Assembly: GCA_029204225.1 (NCBI GenBank)
Contig: MU831988.1
Coordinates: 7,501 to 71,500 of the forward strand
DNA: 64,000 nucleotides
Source of the DNA: Diphasiastrum complanatum
Taxonomy: Eukaryota > Streptophyta > Lycopodiopsida > Lycopodiales > Lycopodiaceae
Direction: 5' to 3'
The notes under the pieces are model-generated. The model did not search any database. It saw only the letters and a list, made by a program, of their open reading frames with translations, and was not told the DNA's origin. The position numbers were made by a program, and so were the translations under genes. Each line of letters starts with the position of its first letter. Positions within the stretch are counted from its first letter, which is position 1. Shown here piece after piece: positions 1 through 9,314 of the stretch.

Positions 1-1
1 G

Positions 2-682
2 CCTATCTACTTCAGGCGCTTCATCGACGATGGTTTTGGTATCTGGCAGGGTTCTCGCACTTCTCTTGAGCATTGGCTCTCTAGGTATGATTCCTTGGTG
101 GACTCCATTCATATACACTGGCAGATTTCGGACTTCAGTATAGATATCCTCGACATTTGTTTTTCGAAGGATGCTGCTTTTCGCTCTTCTGGTATCCTTT
201 CTTCCAGTTGTCATCAGAAGAGCCTTAACAGGTATCAGTATTTACCTTGGTCTTCCTGCCACCCGCGTCACCAGAAGCGTGCTTTCATTCTTGGCGAGCT
301 CCACCGTTATATTCTCAGAGAAAGTACCTTGGATGGGTTTCTTGCTCTTCAACACAGCTTTTATCAGCGCTTGCGTGCTCGTGGCTATCCCAGAGCATTC
401 ATCCTGCTTTGCTTTGCTGCTGCTGCTTCATACAGTGATAGATCTACTCTTCTCGATGCATGTCTTCCTGGTCTTCCTAGAGTTCGGCGGGCCCCCCTGG
501 TGCTGAAGCTTGAGCACTCTCCTTTTACTCAGGCTCTAAACCTTGGGGCATTCCTAAACCCTAAACTCTCGGACGCATTCCTGAAAGATCCGCAGTTATC
601 GACACTTTTCGGACGGCCTATCATCTGTTGGCTCCGGGCTCGTAACTTACAGGGTTACTTGGTTCACAGTAGATTTCACTGA
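2..682 (+). CDS. Penelope-like element reverse transcriptase, C-terminal part (5' end outside window)
   Basis: The frame is open from the left edge to the stop at 680-682, so the true start lies outside; the ATG at 95 is internal. Residues 5-14 of the visible frame read RRFIDDGFGIW, an RT catalytic motif C of the [YF]xDD type. Next come a DxLD segment (IDILDICFSK), then NRYQYLPWSSCHPRHQKRAF, close to the NQYLHxxSCHPxHxKRxIP block typical of Penelope-like RTs, a helical region ending RARGYPRAFI, and a terminal RPIICWLRARNLQGYLVHSRF block matching the family's 'RR.RNL.D.LV' end. The protein stops directly after that block, with no room for the C-terminal GIY-YIG endonuclease of canonical PLEs, so the element looks endonuclease-deficient. 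Known family role: copying element RNA from a DNA 3' end. The family call rests on motif memory, not a search; a divergent LINE RT is the alternative. Confidence 0.75.
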   Translation, partial: PIYFRRFIDDGFGIWQGSRTSLEHWLSRYDSLVDSIHIHWQISDFSIDILDICFSKDAAFRSSGILSSSCHQKSLNRYQYLPWSSCHPRHQKRAFILGELHRYILRESTLDGFLALQHSFYQRLRARGYPRAFILLCFAAAASYSDRSTLLDACLPGLPRVRRAPLVLKLEHSPFTQALNLGAFLNPKLSDAFLKDPQLSTLFGRPIICWLRARNLQGYLVHSRFH

Positions 683-691
683 TGTACTTCC

Positions 692-1120
692 TCACCCTCG
701 GAGCATTGGCTCGAGGTTTTACTATGTATTGTTCACCCTTCGAAGCATTTGCTCAGGGTTTTACTCTTTCCATTGTAATCTTCACCCCTTGAAGCATTAG
801 CTCGGGGTTTTACTGTTTTTTCAGGTAGTTTAGCTATTTTTGCCCCATGCCTATTTTTAGCAGTTTTTTCTGCATCATCGGCATTGGTTGGTACTGCTAG
901 TCTTAGAATAAATTTGAAAAAATTAGCTATTTCTGCAGTTTGTGCTTCTCATGCTCCGTCGGCTACATTCGACCTAACGGTTATTTCCGTCGGTCACTTT
1001 TTAAGCCCAAACGGTCATTTTTAGCCCTACTTGCACTTTAGCCTACTAGCACTTTAGCCCTACCTGCACTTTAGCCTACTAGCACTTTGGACCCTTGGAA
1101 GCATATGCTCAGGGATTATT
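692..1120 (+). repeat. Hairpin-forming repeats in the PLE 3' region
   Basis: Four related copies lie at about 692-723, 733-765, 782-814 and 1090-1120, with a CACCC-x-GAAGCATT-x-GCTC-GGG-TTTTACT layout. Each can fold back: CCTCGGAGC pairs with GGCTCGAGG in copy 1, CCCC/GGGG with AAGC/GCT in copy 3, and CCCT with AGGG in copy 2. Arm changes are largely matched by changes in the other arm, suggesting that the RNA or DNA hairpin matters. They sit between the RT stop and the TATA box/ribozyme. Confidence 0.6.
1021..1086 (+). repeat. Two 33-bp direct repeats
   Basis: Two adjacent 33-bp units (1021-1053 and 1054-1086), each starting TTAGCCCTAC and containing GCACTTTAGCCTACTAGC, differ at one position. 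They lie just upstream of the fourth hairpin copy. Confidence 0.75.
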
Positions 1121-1133
1121 CCATTTCTTCTAG

Positions 1134-1140
1134 TATAAAA
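1134..1140 (+). promoter_or_regulatory. TATA box upstream of the hammerhead ribozyme
   Basis: TATAAAA stands 84 bp before the ribozyme core. In PLEs the repeated end (pLTR) carries the promoter and a hammerhead near the transcript start, so this fits a pLTR promoter for the next unit. The box is seen directly; the role is inferred. Confidence 0.4.
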
Positions 1141-1217
1141 GCCATACCTTGGCTCACTTTTGCTCTCACTTGTAGTTAGTACTTTTGGAGAGTGTGGGGT
1201 CTGTCCACCTCTTCCTT

Positions 1218-1263
1218 AGCGCCACTGATGAGCTCTCACGAGCGAAACTAGTCTGGCTTTGCT
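1218..1263 (+). ncRNA. Type I hammerhead ribozyme (PLE-associated)
   Basis: All invariant core elements are present in order. CUGAUGA is at 1225-1231. Stem II is GCUC (1232-1235) with GAGC (1240-1243), closed by the loop UCAC. GAAA is at 1244-1247. A very short stem III follows (A1247-U1252 and C1248-G1251, loop UA), then the cleavage triplet GUC at 1251-1253. Stem I joins GCCA (1221-1224) with UGGC (1254-1257) and, after a UUU bulge, AGC (1218-1220) with GCU (1261-1263). The ends open at stem I, making it type I. Minimal hammerheads with 1-2 bp stem III are known from Penelope-like elements, where they sit in the pLTRs. Predicted self-cleavage is after C1253. The tiny stem III suggests weak monomer activity, possibly better as a dimer. 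Confidence 0.87.
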
Positions 1264-1314
1264 ATTGATCAGTACTTTCCCTTCATTTGTGTGCAAAAGT
1301 GTCTCTTCTCTCTA

Positions 1315-1466
<152 letters not shown>

Positions 1467-1591
1467 CTTCCTCTCACTCGCTTTACATGTGATTAAGATC
1501 TGTTATGATCCGTCTCTCTTTAGTTTACTACTCTGATTCGTTCATTGTATCGTTTATCTTCTTCTCTACTGCTACATATTTCTCTTAGTTG

Positions 1592-1847
1592 CCTAAACCC
1601 TAAACCCTAAACCCTAAACCCTAAACCCTAAACCCTAAACCCTAGACCCTAAACCCTAAACCCTAAACCCTCAACCCTATAACCCTCAACCCTATAACCC
1701 TCAACCCTATAACCCTAAACCCTATAACCCTAAACCCTATAACCCTAAACCCTATAACCCTAAACCCTATAACCCTAAACCCTATAATACTAAACCCTAT
1801 AACCCTAAACCCTATAACCCTAAAATCTAAACCCTAAACCCTAAACC
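1592..1847 (+). repeat. Telomere-type repeat tract (CCCTAAA and variants)
   Basis: The tract begins with about eleven CCCTAAA units (one CCCTAGA), changes to three CCCTCAACCCTATAA units and then to about eight 15-bp CCCTAAACCCTATAA units, and ends in plain CCCTAAA. CCCTAAA is the C-strand of the plant telomere repeat. The C-rich strand is the sense strand of the upstream PLE, so the element's 3' side abuts the repeat. It is interstitial in this window: gypsy and copia DNA follows at once. Confidence 0.93.
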
Positions 1848-2165
1848 GTGAGGGCAGATTTTTTCCAGCGCCCAAGTTCCAACCCTCCATCACCCATTTC
1901 CAGCTTGTTTGCAGGCTCTCCAGCGCCCAATTCTCTCATCTCTTTCGTCCGTTCCTCCTTCCATTTTCAGCCCTCTCTTCACTTTTGTTTGCAGGCTGTC
2001 CAGTCGCTTCATACTTGTCACTTTCATCCGTTTTTGTCTCTGTTTGCAACCATTTTTCACACCTTGTTTGCAGGCTATCCATCGCCCATCCTCAACCAAA
2101 TTTCACGAAATTCTGACTCCGTTTGATATTCCAATTTGTCACTTGCCTCCTGGCTGTCCAACGCA
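1848..2165 (+). repeat. Fragment of a gypsy 5' leader with degenerate tandem repeats
   Basis: About five copies of a GTTTGCAGGCTxTCCAGCGCCC-like motif occur at 1864, 1907, 1987, 2066 and 2145, spaced 40-80 bp. The opening GAGGGCAGATT...CCAGCGCCCAAGTTCC matches, in reverse complement, the leader of the gypsy relic at 21,551-21,570, and the motif matches the GGCTGTCCAGC repeats there. No coding capacity is seen. Confidence 0.6.
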
Positions 2166-4965
2166 TTTTTACAGCAGCTTACCAAGAATCTTATTAGTGT
2201 TGGCCAATTGCTTGATAATGGCCTTGATGTAAAATTCAATGTTGATACTTGCACTATCAAGAAGAATGATGAGATACTTGCATTAGGATCTAGATTTGGT
2301 GGCATCTATAAACTAGATCCAAATGAGTATGTGAATGCTTGTAATGTTGCTCTTGTGAACAAGCTCTCTATAGAGGAATTATGGCATAGGAGGTTGGGAC
2401 ATCCCAACTACAAATCCATGCTCTCTATGATCAAAGAAGCCAAAGCTATTGGCTTGCCAAAGTCACTCTCCAAGAAGATCAAGCCTTGTGAGGCTTGTGC
2501 TATTGCTAAATCTCACAAAAAGCCATTTACAAGATCTTCTATCAAAAGCAAGCATCCTTTGGAGTTAATCCACTCGGATGTGCATTTCTCATCAACTACA
2601 AGCAAGGGAGGAGCCACTTGTTTTGTTAATTTCATTGATGATTACACAAGATTCACTTGGATATATCTTCTTGCTTCTAGATCTATGGTGTTTGATCATT
2701 TCCTTATTTTCAAAGCTTATGTAGAGAAGCAATTCTCATTCAAGATTAAAGCTCTTAGAAGTGATGGAGGTGGTGAATATATCTCCAATAAATTTCAAGA
2801 TTTTTGTGAGCTTGAAGGCATTAAAAGAGAGTTCTCTTGTGCCTACTCTCCATCTCAAAATGGAGTGGCCGAGAGAAAGAATAGATCTCTATGTGAATGT
2901 GCAAAATCTATGAGAATTGAGGCATTTTTGCCCAAAGATTTTTGGGGAGAAGCCATTAATTGTGCAAATTATCTTTGCAATAGGCTCCCACATATAGCTC
3001 TTGAAGGAAAGCCACCATATGAAATCTTATTTTTGAAGAAGCCTAAGGTTGATCACCTTACAGTTTTTGGATGCTTATGCTTTGTCCATATTCCCTTGGA
3101 AACAAGGAAGAAGGAAGATCCCAGTGCATGCAAAGGGATCATGGTTGGATACTCATCCACCAAGAAGGCCTATAGAGTCTTTATACTCTCTACTTCTCAA
3201 GTTATTGAAAGTAGAGATATTTTCTTTCATGGAGATCAACACTCATCTTTTGAAGAGGCCGAGATCAAGAAATCTACGGATGCATCATCAATTATTGATT
3301 TTGAAGACAATCATGATGTGATGGGGTCAAGATTTGAAGAAGACTCTCCTCGGATTTTTTCACCAAGAAGATCCTTGAGAGATAGATCCGAGCCTAAGAG
3401 GCTCTCATATGTTGACAAAGGCAAACAAGTGGATCTTGATTCCACTAATTATGTTTTTTATGTCTCTCATGAAGAGCCAAAGAATGTACAAGAGGCACTC
3501 AATACCAAGGAGTGGTATGATGCCATGAAGCAAGATTATGATGCATTGATCACCAACAATACTTGGGAGCTTGTGGATCCTCCATCCAACAAGCATGTGA
3601 TTGGTTGCAAGTGGGTATTTCGGATCAAGTTCAATCATGATGGCACCATCAACAAGCATAAAGCAAGATTATGTGCCAAAGGATTTGCTCAAATCCATGG
3701 TCTTGATTATGAGGAGACCTTTGCACCCGTTGCAAAGATGGTGACAATAAGAATTCTTATTTCTCTTGCTTGTTTTTTCAAGTGGAAGGTGTTCCAATTA
3801 GATGTATCCAATGCTTTTCTAAATGATTATCTTGAGGAGGAGATCTATATGGAACAACCTCAAGGATTCATCAAGGATGAGTCCAAAGTGTGCTTGCTCT
3901 TCAAAAGTCTTTATGGACTCAAGCAAGCACCAAGATCATGGTATTCAAGACTTAAATTCTTTTCTTATCTCACTAGGATTTACTCTTAGTGACTATGATC
4001 CTTCCATGTATCTAAAGTTTGTTGATAGCAATATTGTCATTCTTCTAATTTATGTTCATGACATTATTCTTTGTGGAAGTTGTATCAAGCTAGTTGATGA
4101 AACCAAGCTAGCACTTGGATGTGAGTTTGAAATGCAAGATCTAGGAGAGATTCATTACATCCTAGGCCTAGAAATTAATTTTTATGAAAATCATGTCTTT
4201 ATATGCCAATCTAGATATGCTCACTCTATGTTGAAAAAATTCCATATGGAAAATTCTAAGAGCATAGATACTCCAATGGAGCAAATTGTAAAAGATCCTA
4301 ATAAAGGTGATGAAAGATCCTTTGAGGACATCACACTTTTTAGGAGTCTTGTAGGCTTCTTGATTTGACTTACCATTACTAGGCCCGATCTAAGTTTTTG
4401 TGTGCACAAATTGAGTCAATTTATGCAAGATCCTAAGATCCATCATTGGAAGATGGCCAAGAGGATTCTAAGATATGTATCTTCATCTTGTGATTATGGT
4501 CTACTCGCAAGTGACAAGATGGATCGAAAGTCTATTAGTGCATACACTATCTTTCTTGGAGGCAATCTAATATCTTGGCTTTCGAAAAAACAAGATACTA
4601 TATCTCTCTCTTCATGTGAGGCCGAGTACAAAGCACTCACTACAACTACCAAAGAGGTGCTTTGGATCAAGAGGTTATTAATGGAGCTAAAGTGCATCAA
4701 GGAGGATCTACCAATGATCAAGTGTGATAACATCTCGGCCCAAGCTCTTGCCAATAATCCCATATTTCATGCAAGAAGCAAGCACATAGAAGTGGCACAC
4801 CATTTTGTGAGAGAAAAGCTTATTGGAGGAGAAATCTATTTGGAGCATGTCAAATCGTCCTCTTGTATTGCCGATCTACTCACTAAGCCTTTGAGCAAAA
4901 GTGCTTCCATCAAGCATAGATCTAATTTTGGAGTTATATCAAGATCAATGCTCAAATCTTCATAG
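2160..4965 (+). pseudogene. Ty1-copia polyprotein pseudogene, 5'-truncated (GAG-pre-integrase to RNase H)
   Basis: The homology starts abruptly near 2,166 (QLTKNLISVGQLLDNGL), so gag and protease are gone. Integrase follows: the zinc-binding H...H...C..C block (WHRRLGHPNYKS to CEACAIAKSH) and D,D,E positions in HSDVHF, LRSDGGGEY and NGVAERKNRS. RT begins with the KARLCAKGFAQIHGLDYEETFAP block and DVSNAFLNDYL. The frame shifts near 3,950. The RT catalytic YVDD has become YVHD (about 4,050). A TGA replaces the Trp codon of GSLIWLTITRP at 4,366. RNase H lacks its first catalytic segment: GLLASDKMDRKS instead of the usual SDSDFAGDKMDRKS. This copy cannot be functional; it is of middle age and close to the minus-strand relic at 9.3-10.7 kb. 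Confidence 0.9.
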
Positions 4966-4983
4966 ATAATATTTTAGGAGGAG

Positions 4984-5720
4984 TGTGAAGAATTGAAAAA
5001 GATTATCTATGTTAGATATAGGGGTCTTATGTTTTTTACATCAAGCATCTAGGTGTAGGATGTTGATAGGAATAAATTTGGCATAGATGGCAAATTATGC
5101 ATTTCCACTTGTAATGCCACTATTGAGCCAAAATAGAGTAAGAGGCTAAACACATGCCAATTAGAGTGTAGACAAGTGTATTGATTTTGTTTGATGAATT
5201 TCAAGAGGTCCAATAGGATTTAGAGGTGGAACCTTGTGAGGTCCAGTAGGAAATTGACGTGTGCTTGAATATAGTCCAATAGAATTAAGAGGTGCATGGA
5301 TCAATGGTCCAATAGGATCAAGAGGTGACAAAGTATGGTCCAATCATAGTTAGGCATAGTGGTAGCTCGTGGATCTACTAGTATCATTGTACTCCTCATT
5401 TTGAAGCTAATTGATTTGGTGATTTTATGGATTTTGTGAGTTATTGGATTTCTAGCTTTCTCTCTCTACTCGAGAGCTCATGATGCTTTTTCTCTCTCTA
5501 TCTGAGGAGAGCAGCTTGTTTTTACTTAGATTATTTTTTGAATACTTCCCACACGTGTGAGTGAGAGTTGAAAGTGTTTGAATGCATGTAGTAGTGTGTT
5601 TTTGCCATAGGATTTAAGATTGATCTTGAATCTCAATCTAATATTAATCTTGGTGCATCTACACACCTTAGGAGATCACAAGTACATGTTGTGGACAATC
5701 CACACATGTGAAATTCAACA
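4984..5720 (+). repeat. Copia 3' LTR (737 bp) of the preceding pseudogene
   Basis: It starts TGTGAAGAATTG right after a purine tract (TTTTAGGAGGAG) and ends ATTCAACA. Almost the whole sequence recurs at 7,337-8,074, which fixes both ends. It contains CACACGTGTG at 5,560-5,569. Confidence 0.8.
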
Positions 5721-5844
5721 GTTGGATGGTTCCATACAAAGTAATTGAAATCTTTGATAATAAATCCCTTCAGCTAGCAGATTTACAAGAAAATTTGCAG
5801 CCAACAAGAGTAAATGGATCTCACGTAAATAAATATTATGTGTA
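5721..5844 (+). pseudogene. Gypsy integrase C-terminal tail
   Basis: The frame GPYKVIEIFDNKSLQLADLQ... to TRVNGSHVNKYYV ends at a TAA near 5,844. This is the usual end of a Ty3-gypsy integrase (GPY/F module, then the VN..RLK.Y type tail). The upstream part is cut off by the copia LTR at 5,720. The downstream AT-rich stretch and ORF (from 6,290) are in the same orientation, as in Tat/Athila elements that carry an additional ORF after pol. Confidence 0.6.
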
Positions 5845-6289
5845 AACATTTCTATTTTATTTATTTTATTTTGTCCCGATTGTTTGTTCATAATGTTGAC
5901 AGATACACTGGATAAGTCATATCCGATTGTTCATTTTTTATTCTTATTTTCTTTATTTTATCCCAAAGTATACGGTATCTTAAAAGAATATTCTATAGTA
6001 TCAAATAGCTAAATCCTATTAGTACTATAAATATTACTCAGTTTATACGTTGAACCCTTACTTAGTGCATGACGACGAACATCTTTTCTATGGACATGTG
6101 TACACATAAGACCATGTGCCACCTTTATTGTTGATTTTCATACCGTCATTTTGCATTTATCTCATCAGCGCTCGCGATCAAGCTTTCAAGTTTTATGCTT
6201 GTATATTTGCTCTCGTGCGCTACTACTTTCTTTAACGATCATTGCTGCTATCCCTCGATCAATCAAGCGTTTGTTTGTACGATCTCAAG
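5845..6289. other. AT-rich spacer between gypsy pol end and downstream ORF
   Basis: No coding signal. There are pyrimidine-rich runs (ATTTTATTTTATTTTGTCCC) and a TATAAATATTACTC box near 6,027. It may hold the promoter or splice region for the following ORF; this is only positional inference. Confidence 0.3.
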
Positions 6290-6291
6290 CG

Positions 6292-7233
6292 ATGGAAGCG
6301 ACACCAACTAATGTGAACTGGAGGTCCATAACAGATTGAACGTAGAGGAATTCTAGATGCTTGCGGAAAGATGTGGACTTGGGGACACCTTGGTTGTGGA
6401 TCCATCTTCAGTTCTTATTGATGTCAGTAACAAATTTATCTTGGCTTGGTAAAAATCATGGACGTTGTTGTCTCATTGCAAGTTTGAGGTGCTAGACTGG
6501 ACATCACTAAAGCTATGTTTGTTGATGCTCTTCATTTACCAACAGATGGGACTATATCTCCATCTCTATCCAAGGAAGATGTAGATGAGGCGAATTTATT
6601 TCAAGGAAAATTTTTTATGTCGAGCAAAGATTACAAGATCTCTATGATTAGAGATGCGGCACTTAGGAATTTTTGTAAATATTGTAATCAAGTTTTGTTT
6701 GCGACGGATGCGGATGCTACAGTAGCTGTAACCAATATTGGTTACCTGCTCTCAGCCATAAAAGAGGAGAAGATCAATTTTGCAGCCATTGCTTTCAAAG
6801 CCTTTCATAGGTCGATGAAGCATGGTAAGTATGCGGCATATGAAACACATATTTCACACTTGTGCTCTCATTTTGGAATTTTGTCAGCAAGGGAGCTTGC
6901 ACTACTTGAGAGGAGGAAGACTGCGCTTGCAGCTCCTCAGCAAGTCGATCTTAGCTCCATCGAGATCGTAGATGTTGATGCAGGCCCGAGTCAGCCACAC
7001 AAGATTGTGAGCCGGATTATGTGCCCAAGGATGCTGCTGTGTCAGATTCCGTGGCCGATACTACAATGGCCGATGCAGAAACAAAAGATTACAACCAGGA
7101 TACTGCAGGATTTCGAACTGAACAGGTCCAAGATGTTATTGATAATGCTATTGATGTAGCTGTCGATACAACTACTACTATTGTTGCCATTGCCACCGGC
7201 TCTGAAGACATCCTTGATGAGCTAAAACAATAG
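6292..7233 (+). pseudogene. Tat/Athila-like extra ORF, N-terminal part (plant transposon protein domain)
   Basis: ATG at 6,292 opens MEATPTNVNWRSITD and stops early; the longest intact stretch starts at 6,515 (MFVDALHLPTDGTISPSLSK). The segment of about 150 residues with LHLPTDG..., a central LLSAIKEEKINFAAIAFKAF and ETHISHLCSHFGI resembles the 'putative plant transposon protein' domain that retrotransposon ORFs carry for an unknown role. A frameshift near 7,010-7,020 moves the reading to an acidic, low-complexity tail (KDAAVSDSVADTTMADAE... DILDELKQ) ending at 7,233. The coding continues after the LTR at 7,337-8,074. Function is not known; the assignment to a Tat/Athila-type gypsy element is inferred from order and strand. 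Confidence 0.45.
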
Positions 7234-7336
7234 ATGCCAGAGCCAAATATGTGAGAAATTGGCAAAAATCTAGCTTGGTATTTTTTATGATAGAAGTTTG
7301 TAAGTGAATCTCACATGTGTGGAGGATGTTCCCACG

Positions 7337-8074
7337 TGTGGAGAATTGTAAATTAAATCAAAATGTTTGATATAGAGGTCTCATAGAATTTCATAGTCAA
7401 GCATTTAGGTGTAGGATGTTGATAGGGTCAAATTTGGCATAGATGGCAAACTATCCATTTCCACTTGTAATGCCACTATTGAGCCAAAATAGAGTAGGAG
7501 GCCAAACTTGTGCCAATTAGAGTGTAGAAATTGTAATGCTTTTGTTTGATGAAGTTTAAGAGGTCCAATAGGATTTAGAGGTTGAACCACGTGTGGTCCA
7601 ATAGGAATTTGAGGTGTGCTTGAATATAGTCCAATAGAATTTAGAGGTGCATGGATCAATGGTCCAATAGGATTAAGAGGTGGCAAAGTGTGATCCAATC
7701 ATAGTTAAGCATAGTGGTAGCTCATGAATCTACTAGTATTATTGTACTCCTCATTTGGATCTAATTGATTTGGTGATTTCATGGATTTTGTGAGTTATTG
7801 GATTTCTAGCTTTCTCTCTCTACCCGAGAGCTCATGATGCTTTTTCTCTCTCTACCTGAGGAGAGCAGCTTGTTTTTACTTAGATTATTTTTTGAATACT
7901 TCCCACACGTGTGAGTGAGAGTTGGAAGTGATTGAATGCATGTAGTAGTGTGTTTTTGCCATAGAATCAAAGATAGATCTTGAATCTCAATCTAGTCTTG
8001 ATCTTGGTGCATCTACACACCTTAGGAGATCACAAGTACATGTAGTGGACAATTCACACGTGTAAAATTCAACA
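7337..8074 (+). mobile_element. Solo copia LTR (738 bp) inside the extra ORF
   Basis: Near-identical in layout to the LTR at 4,984-5,720 over its full length, from TGTGGAGAATTG to AATTCAACA, including CACACGTGTG at 7,904-7,913. No copia coding sequence adjoins either side, so it is a solo LTR left by LTR-LTR recombination. No clear 5-bp target duplication was found, so the exact left edge is uncertain. Confidence 0.7.
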
Positions 8075-8640
8075 AAATACTCCAGATTGGTTGGCTGATG
8101 TGAATCCAGAGGTTCCGTAGATGATCACCTATCTGTGCAATACTGATGCAGTGCAGAGAGGGTATGAGCTAAAAATCACCAAGCTTGAAGGAATGAATCT
8201 AGACTTGAAGAAGAAGATGACGAAGCTCTTGGCACAGCTCAACGCCATGGAGCAAAGTAATAAAAAGTTTGAAGTCACTTTAAGAAAATCTAATGATTAT
8301 TCTTTGTCTCTTCAGTCCGAATTGGACAAGAGCAAAGATGAATTATCTGCTGCCCATAAGTGCAAATTGCTTCATTTGATTCAGAGAGCATTGCTCTATC
8401 AAAAAGATAGATTTCTACCAGAAGAAGGTTGAAGACCTGCAGCAGCAACTCGACGCAGAGAAGTTGGCAAGAATCAGTGCCGACAATACCTTGCAGTGCT
8501 GTTCAGATGGGGGCAGCATCAAGGTGGATGCTACCAAATGGAAGCAGGTGCAGGTATCTCTACAAGAAAATGACTCGGGTTATTGTTCTAGATGCAGCTT
8601 TTATTGAGGTCCTGCTTTTGACTTAATCATAATCAAGTGA
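8075..8640 (+). pseudogene. Coiled-coil C-terminal part of the interrupted extra ORF
   Basis: Coding resumes after the solo LTR with TPDWLADVNPEVP, a stop at about 8,118, then a strongly heptad-like, Lys/Leu/Glu-rich segment (KITKLEGMNLDLKKKMTKLL..., 8,121-8,400). A frame change near 8,400-8,430 leads to KKVEDLQQQLDAEKLAR. Coiled coils are common in the extra ORFs of Tat-type elements. The similar composition and orientation suggest it was one gene with 6,292-7,233 before the LTR inserted. Confidence 0.4.
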
Positions 8641-9314
8641 GAAGGTGGGCAAGTTTTTCCCTATTGAAATGTCTACAACTCTGCTAAACCCAATATGCAT
8701 GTGGATAAATCTCTATTGCATGTCATTTCAGAACTTTGAACGGTTGTAAAAGTAGTTGGGCACAAAACCCTATTCCTTTGTGAGATGTTGTGGGGCGCTG
8801 ATGCTTCTTATAAACCCTGTTTTGATCATGTTCTATGACATGCCATAAAGTGGCGATCAAGCGGATCCTTATGTGATCGAATTGGCAGTGACGTGATTGT
8901 AGCCATGGATTGATTTTCCCACATATGGCAGTTGAGAATAGGAGAAAAACGAGCAGCTATCCAACCTCTTTCTGTGGACGCTGAGTTGTTTCTCCAAGTG
9001 TCAAATATTAAACTAGAATTGTCCAAATCACTATGCATGTGTCCAATTCACTTTGTGCATGCCTTGCATGTCACTTTGGATCAATTACAATTATTGCATG
9101 TGATATGCCACGAGTTTCTACAAGCCCATAATTGGCATTTCTATGTCTACATTCTATATGCATGTTGTATATGACCAACTAGACTCAAGCAATCATGTAG
9201 CTCGAGTTTCTTCTAGGCCAAATTTGGCATTTGCAATATGAAACATTACATACATTTAGAAAACTTTGCCAAAGCCTAAAGTCAAGATAAGATGATTTTT
9301 CATTTTTCAACACT
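8641..9314 (-). repeat. Probable 3' LTR of the minus-strand copia relic
   Basis: On the minus strand a purine tract (TTTTAGGAGGAG, ending at 9,315) is followed by TGTTGAAAAATG, the expected PPT-LTR junction. The far end of the LTR is not defined; 8,641-8,800 may belong to the gypsy relic. No gene is seen. Confidence 0.45.

Noticed and set aside
2075-2305. Minus-strand frame starting MPPNLDPNASISSFFLI
   Set aside because: It is the antisense shadow of the copia pre-integrase block.
6151-6339. 62-codon ORF upstream of the Tat/Athila-like ORF
   Set aside because: Only its end overlaps the MEATPTNVNW start; the upstream part is AT-rich spacer without protein-like features.
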